The notes beneath the pieces are model-generated. The model did not search any database, was not told where the DNA came from, and saw only the letters and a list, made by a program, of their open reading frames with translations. From Parvularculaceae bacterium (GTDB lineage Bacteria; Pseudomonadota; Alphaproteobacteria; Caulobacterales; Parvularculaceae), in contig JANQMJ010000014.1 in assembly GCA_028280115.1 (NCBI GenBank), forward strand, positions 1 to 64,000: 64,000 nt of DNA. The letters are read 5' to 3'. Positions 35,673 to 44,458 of this stretch are shown in pieces. The number at the start of each line of letters is the position of its first letter. Position 1 is the stretch's first letter. The position numbers and the translations under genes were made by a program.

Positions 35673-36224
35673 ATGGCCAATCTGCTGACCCTGTCGCGCA
35701 TGGCGCTGATCGTTCCGTTCGTGGCGCTGTTTCTTATCGATGCGCCGTGGAACATGAAGGCGGCGTTTATCGTCTTCGCTGTCGCGGCGCTGACCGATCT
35801 TTTTGACGGCTGGGTCGCCCGCGCCAGAAGCGAAACGTCGGCGCTGGGCGCGGCGCTCGATCCCATCGCCGACAAGCTGCTGATCGCCGCCGCGCTGGTG
35901 CTTTTGGTGCGCAATGGCCTCATTCATGGCCTTGGCGTGATCGCGGTCATCATCATCATCGCGCGCGAACTGCTGGTCAGCGGCCTGCGCGAGGCCGTGG
36001 TCGCCAGGGGCGGCGCGCTGACGGTCACAATGGCGGCGAAATGGAAAACCGCCGCGCAGCTGATCGCAGCCGGGCTGTTTCTGGCCGCCGCGCCGCGGGG
36101 CTTTGCCGGCGAGGCCCTGCGCCCGTTCGCCTCGGGCGCGCTGTGGTTCGCGGCCGTCCTTACTTTTTGGACCGGCGCGGATTATGCTTTGCGCGCGGCG
36201 CGCGCGTTGCGCCGCGACGGCTGA
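35673..36224 (+). CDS. pgsA: Phosphatidylglycerophosphate synthase
   Basis: PgsA (183 aa) transfers the phosphatidyl group from CDP-diacylglycerol to glycerol-3-phosphate, the committed step to phosphatidylglycerol and cardiolipin. The CDP-alcohol phosphotransferase signature is complete: DLFDGWVARA, then GAALDPIADKLL (DGxxAR-x8-GxxxDxxxD). Hydrophobic helices span the rest. It stands 108 bases after the DUF2330 gene and 25 bases before the response regulator; the gap upstream holds nothing recognised. Confidence 0.93.
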   Translation: MANLLTLSRMALIVPFVALFLIDAPWNMKAAFIVFAVAALTDLFDGWVARARSETSALGAALDPIADKLLIAAALVLLVRNGLIHGLGVIAVIIIIARELLVSGLREAVVARGGALTVTMAAKWKTAAQLIAAGLFLAAAPRGFAGEALRPFASGALWFAAVLTFWTGADYALRAARALRRDG

Positions 36225-36249
36225 AGGCATAACGGACAAGACGACGATT

Positions 36250-36927
36250 TTGGAAGGCCCCGCGCATATTCTCGTGGTCGACGATGACAATCGCATCAGA
36301 ACGCTTTTGAAGCGTTATCTGAGCGATAACGGCTTTCGCACCTCGACCGCCGGCAACGCCGAAGAGGCGCGCAAGCTGATGGGATCGGTCGATTTCGATC
36401 TGTTGATCCTCGACGTCATGATGCCGGGGGAATCGGGCCTTGATCTTACCAAATCCGTTCGCGCCGCATCCCATGTGCCGATCCTTCTTCTCACCGCGCG
36501 CGGCTTGCCCGAAGACCGCATTGAAGGGCTCGAGCGCGGCGCAGACGATTATTTGTCGAAGCCGTTCGAGCCGCGCGAACTGCTCTTGCGGGCCAATGCG
36601 CTGTTGCGCCGGACCCAGCCGGCCGCGCTGAGCCGGCAGGAGCTGACATTCGGCCAGTGCAGCTTTTCCGTCGGCCGCGGCGAGTTGCGGCGCAATGGCG
36701 AACTCATCAAGCTCACCTCCGGCGAGGCGGCGCTGTTAAAGGCCCTGGCGCAAAAGCCCGGCGAGGCGATCTCGCGCCAGGCGCTGGCTGAACAGACCTC
36801 AACGGCGATGGAGCGTTCGATCGACGTGCAGGTCACGCGCATCCGCAAGAAGATCGAGGAAAACCCGCGCGCGCCGATCTATCTTCAGACGGTGCGCGGC
36901 GTCGGCTACGTTCTGATGGCGGATTAG
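36250..36927 (+). CDS. OmpR-family response regulator
   Basis: A 225-aa two-component regulator: receiver domain (HILVVDDDNRIRTLLKRYL, phospho-Asp in LLILDVMMPGESG, Lys in DDYLSKPFEPREL) followed by a winged-helix DNA-binding domain (RQALAEQTSTAMERSIDVQV, RIRKKIEENPRAPIYLQTVR, GVGYVLMAD). There is no ATG near the domain start; TTG 36250 directly before EGPAHILVVDDD is my choice, though an upstream start overlapping pgsA is open. It is six bases from the cognate kinase gene. Confidence 0.9.
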   Translation: MEGPAHILVVDDDNRIRTLLKRYLSDNGFRTSTAGNAEEARKLMGSVDFDLLILDVMMPGESGLDLTKSVRAASHVPILLLTARGLPEDRIEGLERGADDYLSKPFEPRELLLRANALLRRTQPAALSRQELTFGQCSFSVGRGELRRNGELIKLTSGEAALLKALAQKPGEAISRQALAEQTSTAMERSIDVQVTRIRKKIEENPRAPIYLQTVRGVGYVLMAD

Positions 36928-36933
36928 ACGCTT

Positions 36934-38244
36934 ATGTTTCGGCGCTACCTTCCCAAAAGCCTTTACGCCCGGGTTTTATGGATCGTCATCCTGCCGATCT
37001 TTCTCATGCAGGCGGTGATCACCTATGTGTTTTTCGACCGCCACTGGGATCTTGTGTCGGCGAACCTGTCGGCCAATGTGACGGGCCAGATCGCGCTGGT
37101 GACGCGGCTTTATGAACAAGGCGCCGACGAGGCGGCGCGCACGGCGATCAACGAGATGGCGCTGAACGATCTCGATCTCAGCGTCCGCTTCGATCCGGGA
37201 ACGAACATACCGGCGACCGACGAACTGTCGATTTTCAACGTCTATAACTCGACCCTTGCGCGCGAACTCGGGGAGAGTCTCGAAAGGCCTTACTGGTTCA
37301 ATACAAGGACCTGGCCGGCCTTTGTCGAAGTGCGCGTTCAACTCGACGACGGCCAGTTGATCTTCTTCGCCTATCGCGATCGCGTCTTTGCAACGACGGG
37401 GCCGATTTTTCTGTTCTGGCTGGTGGGCACGTCGATCCTGCTGGGTTGGATCGCGATTATCTTTCTGCGTAATCAGGTGCGCTCCATTCTGCAGCTGGCC
37501 AGCGCGGCAGAAGCCTTCGGCCGCGGGCGGGACGCGCCCGATTTTCGGCCGTCCGGCGCCACCGAAGTGCGCAAGGCGGGCTACGCTTTCATCGCCATGC
37601 GCGAACGGCTCAAACGACAGCTCGAACAGCGCATGGCGATGCTCGCCGGCGTCAGTCACGATCTCAGAACGCCGCTCACCCGCATCAAACTGGCGCTCGC
37701 CATGCAGCCCGACACCAGCGAAGTCGAAGCGCTGCGCGAGGACGTTCTTGAAATGGAGCGCATGGTCGAGGCCTATCTCGAATTCGCCCGCGACGAAGCG
37801 GCGGACGAAGCGGCCGAACCCTTCCGCCTCAACGAATTGATCGCGGAGATCGAAAGCGACGCCAGGCGCGCGGGCCGCGCTGTGTCAACCGAATCGCAAG
37901 CGGGCCTTGTGGTGACCGCCCGGCGCTCGGCGCTCAAACGCGCGATCGGCAATCTCGTCAATAACGGCCTGCGCCATGCGGAAAGCGTCTGGGTCAGCGC
38001 CAGACCGGCGAACAAGCATGTGGAAATCCATGTGGACGACGACGGCCCCGGCATCGATCCGGAAAAATACGAAGACGTCTTCAAACCCTTTACCCGGCTC
38101 GACGAGGCGCGCGGATTGAGCGAAGGCGGCGTCGGCCTTGGCCTGACCGTGGTGCGCGACATCGCACGCGCGCATGGCGGCGACGCGACGCTGTCGCCAT
38201 CGCCTCATGGGGGCCTGCGCGCGACGATCAGGCTGCCGGTTTAG
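36934..38244 (+). CDS. EnvZ-like sensor histidine kinase
   Basis: A 436-aa membrane kinase. Two helices (about 13-34 and 157-178) flank a periplasmic sensor region of about 120 residues. A HAMP-like linker (RNQVRSILQLASAAEAFGRG) precedes the HisKA box with phosphoacceptor H242 (AGVSHDLRTPLTR). HATPase boxes are NLVNNGLRHAE, DDGPGIDP and GGVGLGLTVV. Pairing with the OmpR-type regulator six bases upstream resembles EnvZ/OmpR or FeuPQ-type systems. The signal is unknown. Confidence 0.92.
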   Translation: MFRRYLPKSLYARVLWIVILPIFLMQAVITYVFFDRHWDLVSANLSANVTGQIALVTRLYEQGADEAARTAINEMALNDLDLSVRFDPGTNIPATDELSIFNVYNSTLARELGESLERPYWFNTRTWPAFVEVRVQLDDGQLIFFAYRDRVFATTGPIFLFWLVGTSILLGWIAIIFLRNQVRSILQLASAAEAFGRGRDAPDFRPSGATEVRKAGYAFIAMRERLKRQLEQRMAMLAGVSHDLRTPLTRIKLALAMQPDTSEVEALREDVLEMERMVEAYLEFARDEAADEAAEPFRLNELIAEIESDARRAGRAVSTESQAGLVVTARRSALKRAIGNLVNNGLRHAESVWVSARPANKHVEIHVDDDGPGIDPEKYEDVFKPFTRLDEARGLSEGGVGLGLTVVRDIARAHGGDATLSPSPHGGLRATIRLPV

Positions 38245-38252
38245 GTTGTCGC

Positions 38253-38381
38253 GCGATTAATGTGCATCGCTTCGTCCTTCGTGACGAAATTTTTCCTTCA
38301 TCCTGAGGGCCCCGAAGGGCTGTCACGAAGGACGAAGGAAAAATTTCTCCTCAGGATGAAGCGATCTCTGTTTTTTACCCG
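38253..38381 (-). repeat. Dispersed ~130-bp repeat, copy 2 (inverted)
   Basis: Inverse-complement copy of the element at 29631-29763, sharing GCGATTAATGTGCATCGCTTC, CACGAAATTTTTCCTTCATCC (with minor differences) and CCTCAGGATGAAGCGATC. The central loop differs (GGGCCCCGAAGGGCTGTC here). It fills the 157-base gap between the kinase and GNAT genes, which are convergent, and may serve as a shared terminator. No transposase or coding frame. Confidence 0.85.
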
Positions 38382-38401
38382 ACGCGTTAACCCAAACCTT
38401 C

Positions 38402-38929
38402 TCACACTGAACGAGCAAGGAAATCCGTCCCGACGATCCGATAGACATAGCTCTCCCGGCCGTCGTCATCGAGCCGCGACCCATCGCGAACCGCGCCGAG
38501 TTTTTCAACCGACCGCTGGGAACGCAGGTTGTGCGGGCCGATCCGAAAAATAACGCTGTTCACATAGCGAAATGCGTGTTCCAGCATGAGTTGTTTCATT
38601 TCGCCATTATAGTCGCCGCCCCAGCGCGATCTCGCCAGAAAGCTCCAGCCGATCTCCACTTCGCTTCGCTCCTCGTCGAGCCCGTGAAAGCGCGACGACC
38701 CGATCACCTCTTGCGTTTTGGCGTCGATGGCGATCAGCGCCCCGCCCGATTCAAGGGCGTCCTTGAAGAAGCCGATAAAAACGTCTTTTTGATATCGGTC
38801 ACTGGCAGGATGTTGTTCCCAGATCAGCGGATCGGCGGCGACGGCGTAAAGCGCGTCGAAATCATCCGGGCGAAGCGGTCTTAGTTCGACGATGTCGCCT
38901 TTAAGAACGGGTTGACGCTCGAATGACAT
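38402..38929 (-). CDS. GNAT family N-acetyltransferase
   Basis: A 175-aa acetyltransferase resembling the RimJ/RimL subgroup: ELRPLRPDDFDALYAVAADP at the start, IGSSRFHGLDEERSEVEIGWSF in the middle, and NVRSQR-type NLRSQRSVEKLGAVRDGSRL as the acetyl-CoA-binding helix. The acceptor substrate (protein N-terminus, small amine or other) is not predictable. It lies 16 bases after proC with which it may share a transcript. Confidence 0.85.
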   Translation of the reverse strand: MSFERQPVLKGDIVELRPLRPDDFDALYAVAADPLIWEQHPASDRYQKDVFIGFFKDALESGGALIAIDAKTQEVIGSSRFHGLDEERSEVEIGWSFLARSRWGGDYNGEMKQLMLEHAFRYVNSVIFRIGPHNLRSQRSVEKLGAVRDGSRLDDDGRESYVYRIVGTDFLARSV

Positions 38930-38945
38930 CCCGGCCCCCCTTTGT

Positions 38946-39761
38946 CTATCCCGTCAGTTCCCCCGCCCTTCGCGCCGCGGCGGCGACGGCGTCCTTTATC
39001 AGCTTGCGGAGCGTTTTATCGTCGCCGTCGAGAATGTCGAGCGCCGCTTCGGTGGTCCCGCCGGGCGAGGTGACGGCGCGGCGCATTTGCGCGGGGCTGC
39101 GGGTTTCGGTTTCCATCAGCGCGCCGGCGCCGGTCAGCGTCGCCAGCGCCAGCCTGGCGGCGGCGTCTTTTGAAAGGCCCAGCGCCGCGCCCGCCTCGGC
39201 CAGCGCCTCGGTCAGCAAAAAGAAATAGGCCGGCCCGGAGCCGGAAACGGCGGTGACAAAGTCGATTTCCTGTTCGCTGCCAACCCAGACGGTTTCGCCC
39301 GCCGCCGCCATCAGCGTTTCGATCAGACGGCGGCCGTCAGCATCGACGGCGCCCGGCGCATAAAGCCCGGCAACGCCCTTACCGATTGCGGCGGGAAGGT
39401 TCGCCATGACGCGGGCGACCTTTGGCGCGCCGCCGAGGGCTTTGGCGATGCTCGCGATGGTCTTGCCCGCCATCACCGAGATAACCAGGGCGTTCTTGGC
39501 GATGGGCGCATAGGCGGGCAGCGCGTCGTTCGCTTTTTGCGGCTTAACGGCCAAAACCAGCGCATCGGCGTTTGTTGTCTCAACGGCGGGATTGAGCGCG
39601 ACGCCATGTTTTTCGCACAGCGCGCGGATCGCCTCCGGCGCCGCCGGATCGAACACGACGGATTTTGCCGGATCGATTGACCCGGGGGCAAGCCAGCCCC
39701 TGAGCAGCGCGCCGCCCATGGCGCCGGCGCCGACCAACGCAACGGAAGGTTTTGTAATCAT
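38946..39761 (-). CDS. proC: Pyrroline-5-carboxylate reductase
   Basis: ProC (271 aa) reduces 1-pyrroline-5-carboxylate to proline with NAD(P)H. It has the N-terminal nucleotide fold (VALVGAGAMGGALLRGWL), VLAVKPQKANDALP, and the P5CR signature SGSGPAYFFLLTEALAEAGAALGL with TLTGAGALM following. Length matches the family. No other proline gene is adjacent. The stretch upstream (39762-40118) holds only repeats. Confidence 0.93.
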   Translation of the reverse strand: MITKPSVALVGAGAMGGALLRGWLAPGSIDPAKSVVFDPAAPEAIRALCEKHGVALNPAVETTNADALVLAVKPQKANDALPAYAPIAKNALVISVMAGKTIASIAKALGGAPKVARVMANLPAAIGKGVAGLYAPGAVDADGRRLIETLMAAAGETVWVGSEQEIDFVTAVSGSGPAYFFLLTEALAEAGAALGLSKDAAARLALATLTGAGALMETETRSPAQMRRAVTSPGGTTEAALDILDGDDKTLRKLIKDAVAAAARRAGELTG

Positions 39762-39850
39762 GGCGCTTGTCTAGGGCGCTTTCGCCAGAAAGGGAATGTG
39801 GGCGCGCATGCAAACTTTAGAGCCAATGTATGAAACATCGAGTCCAATTG

Positions 39851-39965
39851 CGTCATCCCGGATGCAATGCAGCATGAAATGCTGCTTTGCTGATCCGGGA
39901 TAACTTACAAGCGATCCCGTGTCTGCGATGCATCATTAAGATGCTGCATCGCGCACGGGATGACG
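39851..39965. repeat. Repeat element with terminal inverted repeats
   Basis: A 115-base element bounded by CGTCATCCCG (39851) and its exact inverse CGGGATGACG (39956-39965). Inside are two hairpins: ATCCCGGA...TCCGGGAT (39855-39901), enclosing GCAGCATGAAATGCTGC, and a second around GATGCATCATTAAGATGCTGCATC with outer arms GATCCCGTG/CACGGGATG. It resembles a non-coding MITE or REP doublet; no protein is encoded. Adjacent proC and rpsI both read away or toward it on the minus strand. Confidence 0.7.
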
Positions 39966-39975
39966 AGCAAAGCTA

Positions 39976-40088
39976 GGCTTTATTCCTGAAACTGGATTCC
40001 CACCCGACCGCGAATGCGGTCAAACTATAATTAGCGCGTCCGCCGGTTCCCATCCGGCGAACTCGCGCGCGGGCGCGGGAATGAGCGG
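39976..40088 (+). repeat. Dispersed palindromic repeat, expanded form
   Basis: Same family as 29779-29824: it begins GGCTTTATTCCTGAAACTGG/ATTCCC and ends GCGGGAATGAGCGG, but the palindrome is split by about 60 bases (CGCGAATGCGG...CCGGTTCCCATCCGG), which themselves contain small palindromes. The difference between the two copies suggests an insertion into, or loss from, the hairpin. It lies downstream of rpsI. Confidence 0.6.
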
Positions 40089-40118
40089 AGAAATGACCCC
40101 TCCACTGCACAACGCGCG

Positions 40119-40610
40119 TTAGCGTTTGGAGAACTGGAAGCTGCGGCGGGCCTTGCGGCGACCGTATTTCTTGCGCTCGACGACGCGGGAATCGCGGGTG
40201 AGGAACCCGCCCTTTTTGAGCACCGAACGCAGCGCCGGCTCATAATAGGTCAGCGCCCTCGCGATGCCGTGACGCACGGCGCCGGCCTGGCCGGACGGGC
40301 CGGAACCCGTCACGGTGCAGAACACATCGTACTGATCCATGCGCTCCGCCGCAGCCAGGGGCTGCTTGATGATCATCTGCAGGACGGCGCGGCCGAAATA
40401 TTCCGTATGGTCTTTTTTGTTGACCGTGATGCGGCCCGCGCCCGGCTTGATCCACACCCGCGCGATGGCGGTCTTGCGTTTGCCGGTGGCGTAGGCGCGG
40501 CCCTGATCGTCGATCTTCGGCTCGGGCAGCGGGGCTTCTTCCGGCTCGGCCGCGATCACGCCCGCTTCGGCCGCAACGTCCTTGATGTCTTCGAGAGAGG
40601 TCGTGCTCAT
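40119..40610 (-). CDS. rpsI: 30S ribosomal protein S9
   Basis: S9 (163 aa) of the small ribosomal subunit. Core motifs are [51 protein letters not shown] and the conserved C-terminal tail [13 protein letters not shown] whose last Arg contacts P-site tRNA. A 35-residue N-terminal extension is common in alphaproteobacteria. It follows rplM by five bases, the universal L13–S9 pair. Confidence 0.97.
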   Translation of the reverse strand: MSTTSLEDIKDVAAEAGVIAAEPEEAPLPEPKIDDQGRAYATGKRKTAIARVWIKPGAGRITVNKKDHTEYFGRAVLQMIIKQPLAAAERMDQYDVFCTVTGSGPSGQAGAVRHGIARALTYYEPALRSVLKKGGFLTRDSRVVERKKYGRRKARRSFQFSKR

Positions 40611-40615
40611 GGCGA

Positions 40616-41083
40616 TCAGACGTCCTTCTTGTTCTTGGGGTTCATGGCGGCGACGTCGAGGGGCGTTGGCTGTTGCGCCTCGTGGGGATGCTCGGGCCCG
40701 GCGTAAATGCGCAAGCCCGTCATCTGCTTGCGCGCGAGCGGCGAGTCCTTCGGCATCATGCGCTCGACGGCTTTCATCAGCACGCGCTCGGGATGGGCGC
40801 CGCCGAGGATCTTGTCCATCGCGCGCTCCTTGATCCCGCCGGGATAGCCGGTGTGCCAGTAGAACTTCTTGTCCGTCAATTTGCGGCCGGTATAGACGAC
40901 CTTATCGGCGTTCACGACGACGACGTGATCGCCGCAATCCACATGGGGTGTATAAGACGGCTTGTGTTTGCCGCGCAGGCGCGTGGCGATGATCGAGGCG
41001 AGACGGCCGACGACAAGGCCTTCCGCGTCGATCAGCGTCCAGTCCTTTTGCGCTTCCGCCGGTTTCATGGCGTAGGTCTTCAT
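40616..41083 (-). CDS. rplM: 50S ribosomal protein L13
   Basis: L13 (155 aa) is an early-assembly large-subunit protein. Seen are [57 protein letters not shown] and [20 protein letters not shown]. The frame remains open upstream, but ATG 41083 gives [10 protein letters not shown], the usual class N-terminus. It is the first gene of the rplM–rpsI operon; the AT-rich stretch around 41180-41230 probably contains its promoter. Confidence 0.97.
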   Translation of the reverse strand: MKTYAMKPAEAQKDWTLIDAEGLVVGRLASIIATRLRGKHKPSYTPHVDCGDHVVVVNADKVVYTGRKLTDKKFYWHTGYPGGIKERAMDKILGGAHPERVLMKAVERMMPKDSPLARKQMTGLRIYAGPEHPHEAQQPTPLDVAAMNPKNKKDV

Positions 41084-41316
41084 GGATGATTTCCTGATGC
41101 TCTGACCGGACGCCGGCGCTTTGGCCGGCCCGGCCGGGAAAGCGCGGCGGATACAGGACGGCGCCCTCCCCGTCAATATGTTCCGATAAACTATTTTGAA
41201 AACAACAAGATAAATATGTGGTAGTATGTTACCGCCCCTGGCCGTCAATCCCCTCAACCTTGACGCCGGCGCCTTCGGGCGTGAGAAGCACAGCAGGAAA
41301 TCCTGGAGTGCCACCG

Positions 41317-42462
41317 ATGCGCCGTGCCGCCGCCCTCGCCTGTCTGTTGTTTTTCGCCGCCTGCGAGCAGGCCGAAGAAACGCCTGCGCCCGCACCAGTC
41401 GAGGCGGTTGACGTCGCCGTCAGTGATGAATTGCCTATCGAGCAGCCGGCGACCGGCATCGCCTTCTGGACCCATCCTAATATCGTCTTCAACGGCTTGA
41501 TGATCGTCGCCGGCGCCGACGGCCTTGTCTCCTACAATATCGAGGACGGCAATGAAGTCTCGCGCGTTCCCGATCTTAACGCGCAAGGCGTCCGCGTCAG
41601 TTATCTCGGCTTCGGCCCGCTGGCGGCGGGCGTCGTTGCGACTTTCGATGCGGATGAAAGCGTCTTTCGCTTTTACGGCGTCGATAATGCGTCGCGCGTG
41701 TTCCTGCCGCTGGAAGGCGGCGCGGCGGTGCGCGGCGAGCTGCGCGATTTTTGTCTCGGCCGGGCGCTGACAAGCGCGGACCCGACCTTGTTCGTCGTCC
41801 AGCGCGGCGCCGCGACCGTCTATAATCTCTCGCTCGAGGATATGGGCGACGCGGCGCCGGGTCTTGCCATCGCCGATCCCGCGGTGATCGACGTACCCGA
41901 TGACATCGCCCGCTGCGCCGTGGACGCGGACGGCGTTTTGTTGCTGGCGTCTGAAAACGGCGCGGTCTATCGCCTCGACGGCCAGAATGGTTTCGATACG
42001 CCCTTCGCGCAAAGCGCGGCGGCAAGCGTCGGCAGTCTGGCCGTGATCCCGGCCGGGGGCGCATCGGCGCAAACCGCGTCGGGATGGATCGCGCTGCTTG
42101 ATGCAGAGAGCGGGGCCGTTCATCTCTTCGACCGCATGGCGGGTTCGTTTATCGGCGCCGTGCGCATCGCTTCGCCCACGGACATGGCACCGACGGACGA
42201 CTCCGAAGACATCGCAACCGAAACCCCCAGCCCGGCAAGCGCCATGGGGGCGAGCGGCGCCAATCTCGGCGGGCTTTATCGCAATGGCGCGATCGCGCTG
42301 GGCCTTGTCGGCGGCGAACCCGTTGTCCGGCTGATTCCCCTGACCGGCGTCCGCAATGCGCTTGGGCTTGCTGAAAACGCGCCCGTCGATCCCCGCGGGA
42401 CGGCGCTGGCGACAGAAGACGACGACAGCCTGATCATCCCGGTGGAGCTTGTGACCGAATAG
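41317..42462 (+). CDS. Phytase-like beta-propeller lipoprotein
   Basis: A 381-aa predicted lipoprotein. The N-terminus [16 protein letters not shown] ends in a lipobox-like FAAC, so Cys16 would be lipidated. The rest is repeated beta-rich segments resembling a beta-propeller phytase: [23 protein letters not shown]-like [29 protein letters not shown] and [20 protein letters not shown]. Compared with true phytases, the acidic Ca-binding loops are not obvious, so enzymatic activity is uncertain. GGAG lies upstream of ATG 41317. It is divergent from rplM. Confidence 0.6.
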   Translation: MRRAAALACLLFFAACEQAEETPAPAPVEAVDVAVSDELPIEQPATGIAFWTHPNIVFNGLMIVAGADGLVSYNIEDGNEVSRVPDLNAQGVRVSYLGFGPLAAGVVATFDADESVFRFYGVDNASRVFLPLEGGAAVRGELRDFCLGRALTSADPTLFVVQRGAATVYNLSLEDMGDAAPGLAIADPAVIDVPDDIARCAVDADGVLLLASENGAVYRLDGQNGFDTPFAQSAAASVGSLAVIPAGGASAQTASGWIALLDAESGAVHLFDRMAGSFIGAVRIASPTDMAPTDDSEDIATETPSPASAMGASGANLGGLYRNGAIALGLVGGEPVVRLIPLTGVRNALGLAENAPVDPRGTALATEDDDSLIIPVELVTE

Positions 42463-42484
42463 CCGGCGCCAGACCATGCCCCGC

Positions 42485-43852
42485 TTATTCTCTGGGCGCC
42501 TTCGTTGCTTCCAATAAGGCGCGCACGCTTTCCATAGGATCAAGGGGGTCGTGTTTGATCTCGATATCCGGAATGACGCCCCGGCGAGACCTATCGCCGC
42601 TCGCCCGTATAAAAATGTAAATCGGCGCGAGCGCCTCCAGCCCCGTATGCGGCAATCGCATCCGTTGAACCTGTCCTGATTGGTTGGCGGGACCTTCCGT
42701 TTCCTGTCCGGCGATGGTCGCAATATCATGATCTTGTAACGTCGCGGCGAAGGCGATCGCCTGCGAATATGTCAGGCCGCCGACAAGCGCATAAACTTCG
42801 CCCTTAAAGCGGAGGGGATAGACTTCCGGCGGCGTTACCGTCTGCCGAAACGGAACGGCGACGACATCGCCGAGCTTGGCGCCCGGTATGCGGCCAATGT
42901 TTTCCTCCGTGATTCTCGCCTTAATCCCCGATATCGGGGAATAAGGCTTGTCTGTCAGATACGCCATCAACAAATCGCTGACATCGTGCGCGCCGCCGCC
43001 ATTTTCCCGCAAATCGATAATCAGCCTGTCAACGCCGTCTTCCCGGATTTGCGCAAACGCGTCCGACAGGAACGCCGCAAACTGATCCTTCTTTTCGATG
43101 TTAAAGGTCTTAACGTTCATATACCCGGCCGAAGCGGGCAGCGTTTCATATATAAAGGCGGCGTCGCCTTCTTGACCGGCGCCGTCTGCGGCGGCGATTG
43201 CCGCCACGCGCGTGCGCCCATTTTCCCTTAACCGCAGGACGTAGGTTTCGTATCCGCCATACGCTATCCAGAAATATTGCGGAAAATAGCGTTCCATCAC
43301 CAAGCGCCGGAGTTGCACCGTTTCGCCGCGCATACGCGGCAATAGCGTATCAACGATGGTTTCGGTCTTGACGCCGTTGATGGAAATCACTTCTGCGCCG
43401 GGAGACAGGCCAAGGCTATCCGGAACGGCGGCGCCGATACGCATAACCCCAGCGTCGTCGAAAACCATCGGCGCGGGAAACAGCGTTCCGCCTTGCTTTT
43501 CGTAGTCGGCAATCGCCTCCACAGGGCGGCGCAAGCCGACATGGGCGTCGCCAAAGGCCGGGTTCGCCAACGCCATCGCCATCCATGCATCACGCAGCGT
43601 CATGCTTTCATCAAAGGAACCGCTGATGCTTTCCGTCAAAGCGTCAAGCGCATCCAAGTCCGCCGAATAGCTGAGGTCAGGATGTGTTGTTTTTACAAAA
43701 TGAATAAACGCGCCAAAATCTTCTTCTATCTGAGCGCTCGCAAATTGGCGCTCATCGCGTTCTACCGGCGCATAGGTTGCGCAACCAAGATATGCAGCCG
43801 ACAAGGCGGCCGCGCCCCATTGCTTCATCCAACTCATCATCTGACGCCTCAT
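42485..43852 (-). CDS. S41 family peptidase, probable lipoprotein
   Basis: Carboxy-terminal-processing-type serine peptidase of about 455 aa. A short signal ending in SAAYLGC suggests a lipoprotein. A small PDZ-like segment (VISINGVKTETIVDTLLPRMRG) precedes the catalytic region: IIDLRENGGGAHDVSDLL and VGGLTYSQAIAFAATLQ with the nucleophile Ser, followed by AGQETEGPANQSGQ. The most upstream in-frame start is TTG; I use ATG 43852. It begins ten bases after the MarR gene and is likely regulated by it. The substrate is unknown. Confidence 0.85.
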   Translation of the reverse strand: MRRQMMSWMKQWGAAALSAAYLGCATYAPVERDERQFASAQIEEDFGAFIHFVKTTHPDLSYSADLDALDALTESISGSFDESMTLRDAWMAMALANPAFGDAHVGLRRPVEAIADYEKQGGTLFPAPMVFDDAGVMRIGAAVPDSLGLSPGAEVISINGVKTETIVDTLLPRMRGETVQLRRLVMERYFPQYFWIAYGGYETYVLRLRENGRTRVAAIAAADGAGQEGDAAFIYETLPASAGYMNVKTFNIEKKDQFAAFLSDAFAQIREDGVDRLIIDLRENGGGAHDVSDLLMAYLTDKPYSPISGIKARITEENIGRIPGAKLGDVVAVPFRQTVTPPEVYPLRFKGEVYALVGGLTYSQAIAFAATLQDHDIATIAGQETEGPANQSGQVQRMRLPHTGLEALAPIYIFIRASGDRSRRGVIPDIEIKHDPLDPMESVRALLEATKAPRE

Positions 43853-43862
43853 CGCTTCCAAT

Positions 43863-44372
43863 TCACGCAGCCCTTCGCTTCCTCGTCCGCACCGCTTTCA
43901 CGCGCTCGCCGATGGATGCGTCCGCCAGCGCTTTGGTCATCGATCGCACGGCCTCATCCATTTCGACGTCGATTTCATCAAAGAGGCGCTCAAAGGCGCG
44001 TATTGCGTCCTTCATAGCGTCTCGTAACAGCGCTGCTTCTTTTTTGCCCTTGCGCGTCAGTCTGAGAATTTTTCTGCGCTTGTCATTGGGATCGTCCAGT
44101 CGCTCAACGACGCCGAGTTCCATCAACAGATCGACACGCTGGGCGACAAGCTGATGCGGCTGATGCAGTTCGCGCATAATGTCAGCCGTCGATGCGCCGT
44201 TATGTTCTGAAATGTATAAAACAGTCGAATTCGCGCGGGAGGGAAAGCTGACGCCTTCGGCGCGCATGAAATCATCTCCCTGCTCCATAAGAAGATCAAA
44301 AAGCCGCCCAAGCCGATACCCGAAAAAGGCGTCCCTGAGCGCATGCGTTTCTATGAAGGAGGGTTCCGCCAT
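43863..44372 (-). CDS. MarR family transcriptional regulator
   Basis: A 169-aa winged-helix regulator. The DNA-binding core is VLYISEHNGASTADIMRELHQPHQLVAQRVDLLMELGVVERL, with the wing DPNDKRRKILRLTRKG. MarR proteins bind palindromes as dimers and release DNA upon ligand binding. ATG 44372 is chosen over the GTG one codon earlier. A perfect 14-bp palindrome lies 19 bases upstream. The S41 peptidase gene follows in the same direction and is the likely co-regulated target. Confidence 0.87.
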   Translation of the reverse strand: MAEPSFIETHALRDAFFGYRLGRLFDLLMEQGDDFMRAEGVSFPSRANSTVLYISEHNGASTADIMRELHQPHQLVAQRVDLLMELGVVERLDDPNDKRRKILRLTRKGKKEAALLRDAMKDAIRAFERLFDEIDVEMDEAVRSMTKALADASIGERVKAVRTRKRRAA

Positions 44373-44390
44373 CACACAGATATATACAAC

Positions 44391-44404
44391 TAATTGCGCA
44401 ATTA
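44391..44404. promoter_or_regulatory. Probable MarR operator palindrome
   Basis: TAATTGCGCAATTA is a perfect 14-bp palindrome 19-32 bases upstream of the MarR ATG, set in a strongly AT-rich stretch with TATATA (44380-44385) as possible minus-strand -10. The TTGC/GCAA half-sites are typical for MarR-type operators. Binding would overlap the promoter and give autorepression together with the peptidase gene. Confidence 0.65.
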
Positions 44405-44458
44405 ATAGTATATAACGGCATGCCGGTCAAGACTGAGACGCCAGACCGCAAATGATGG

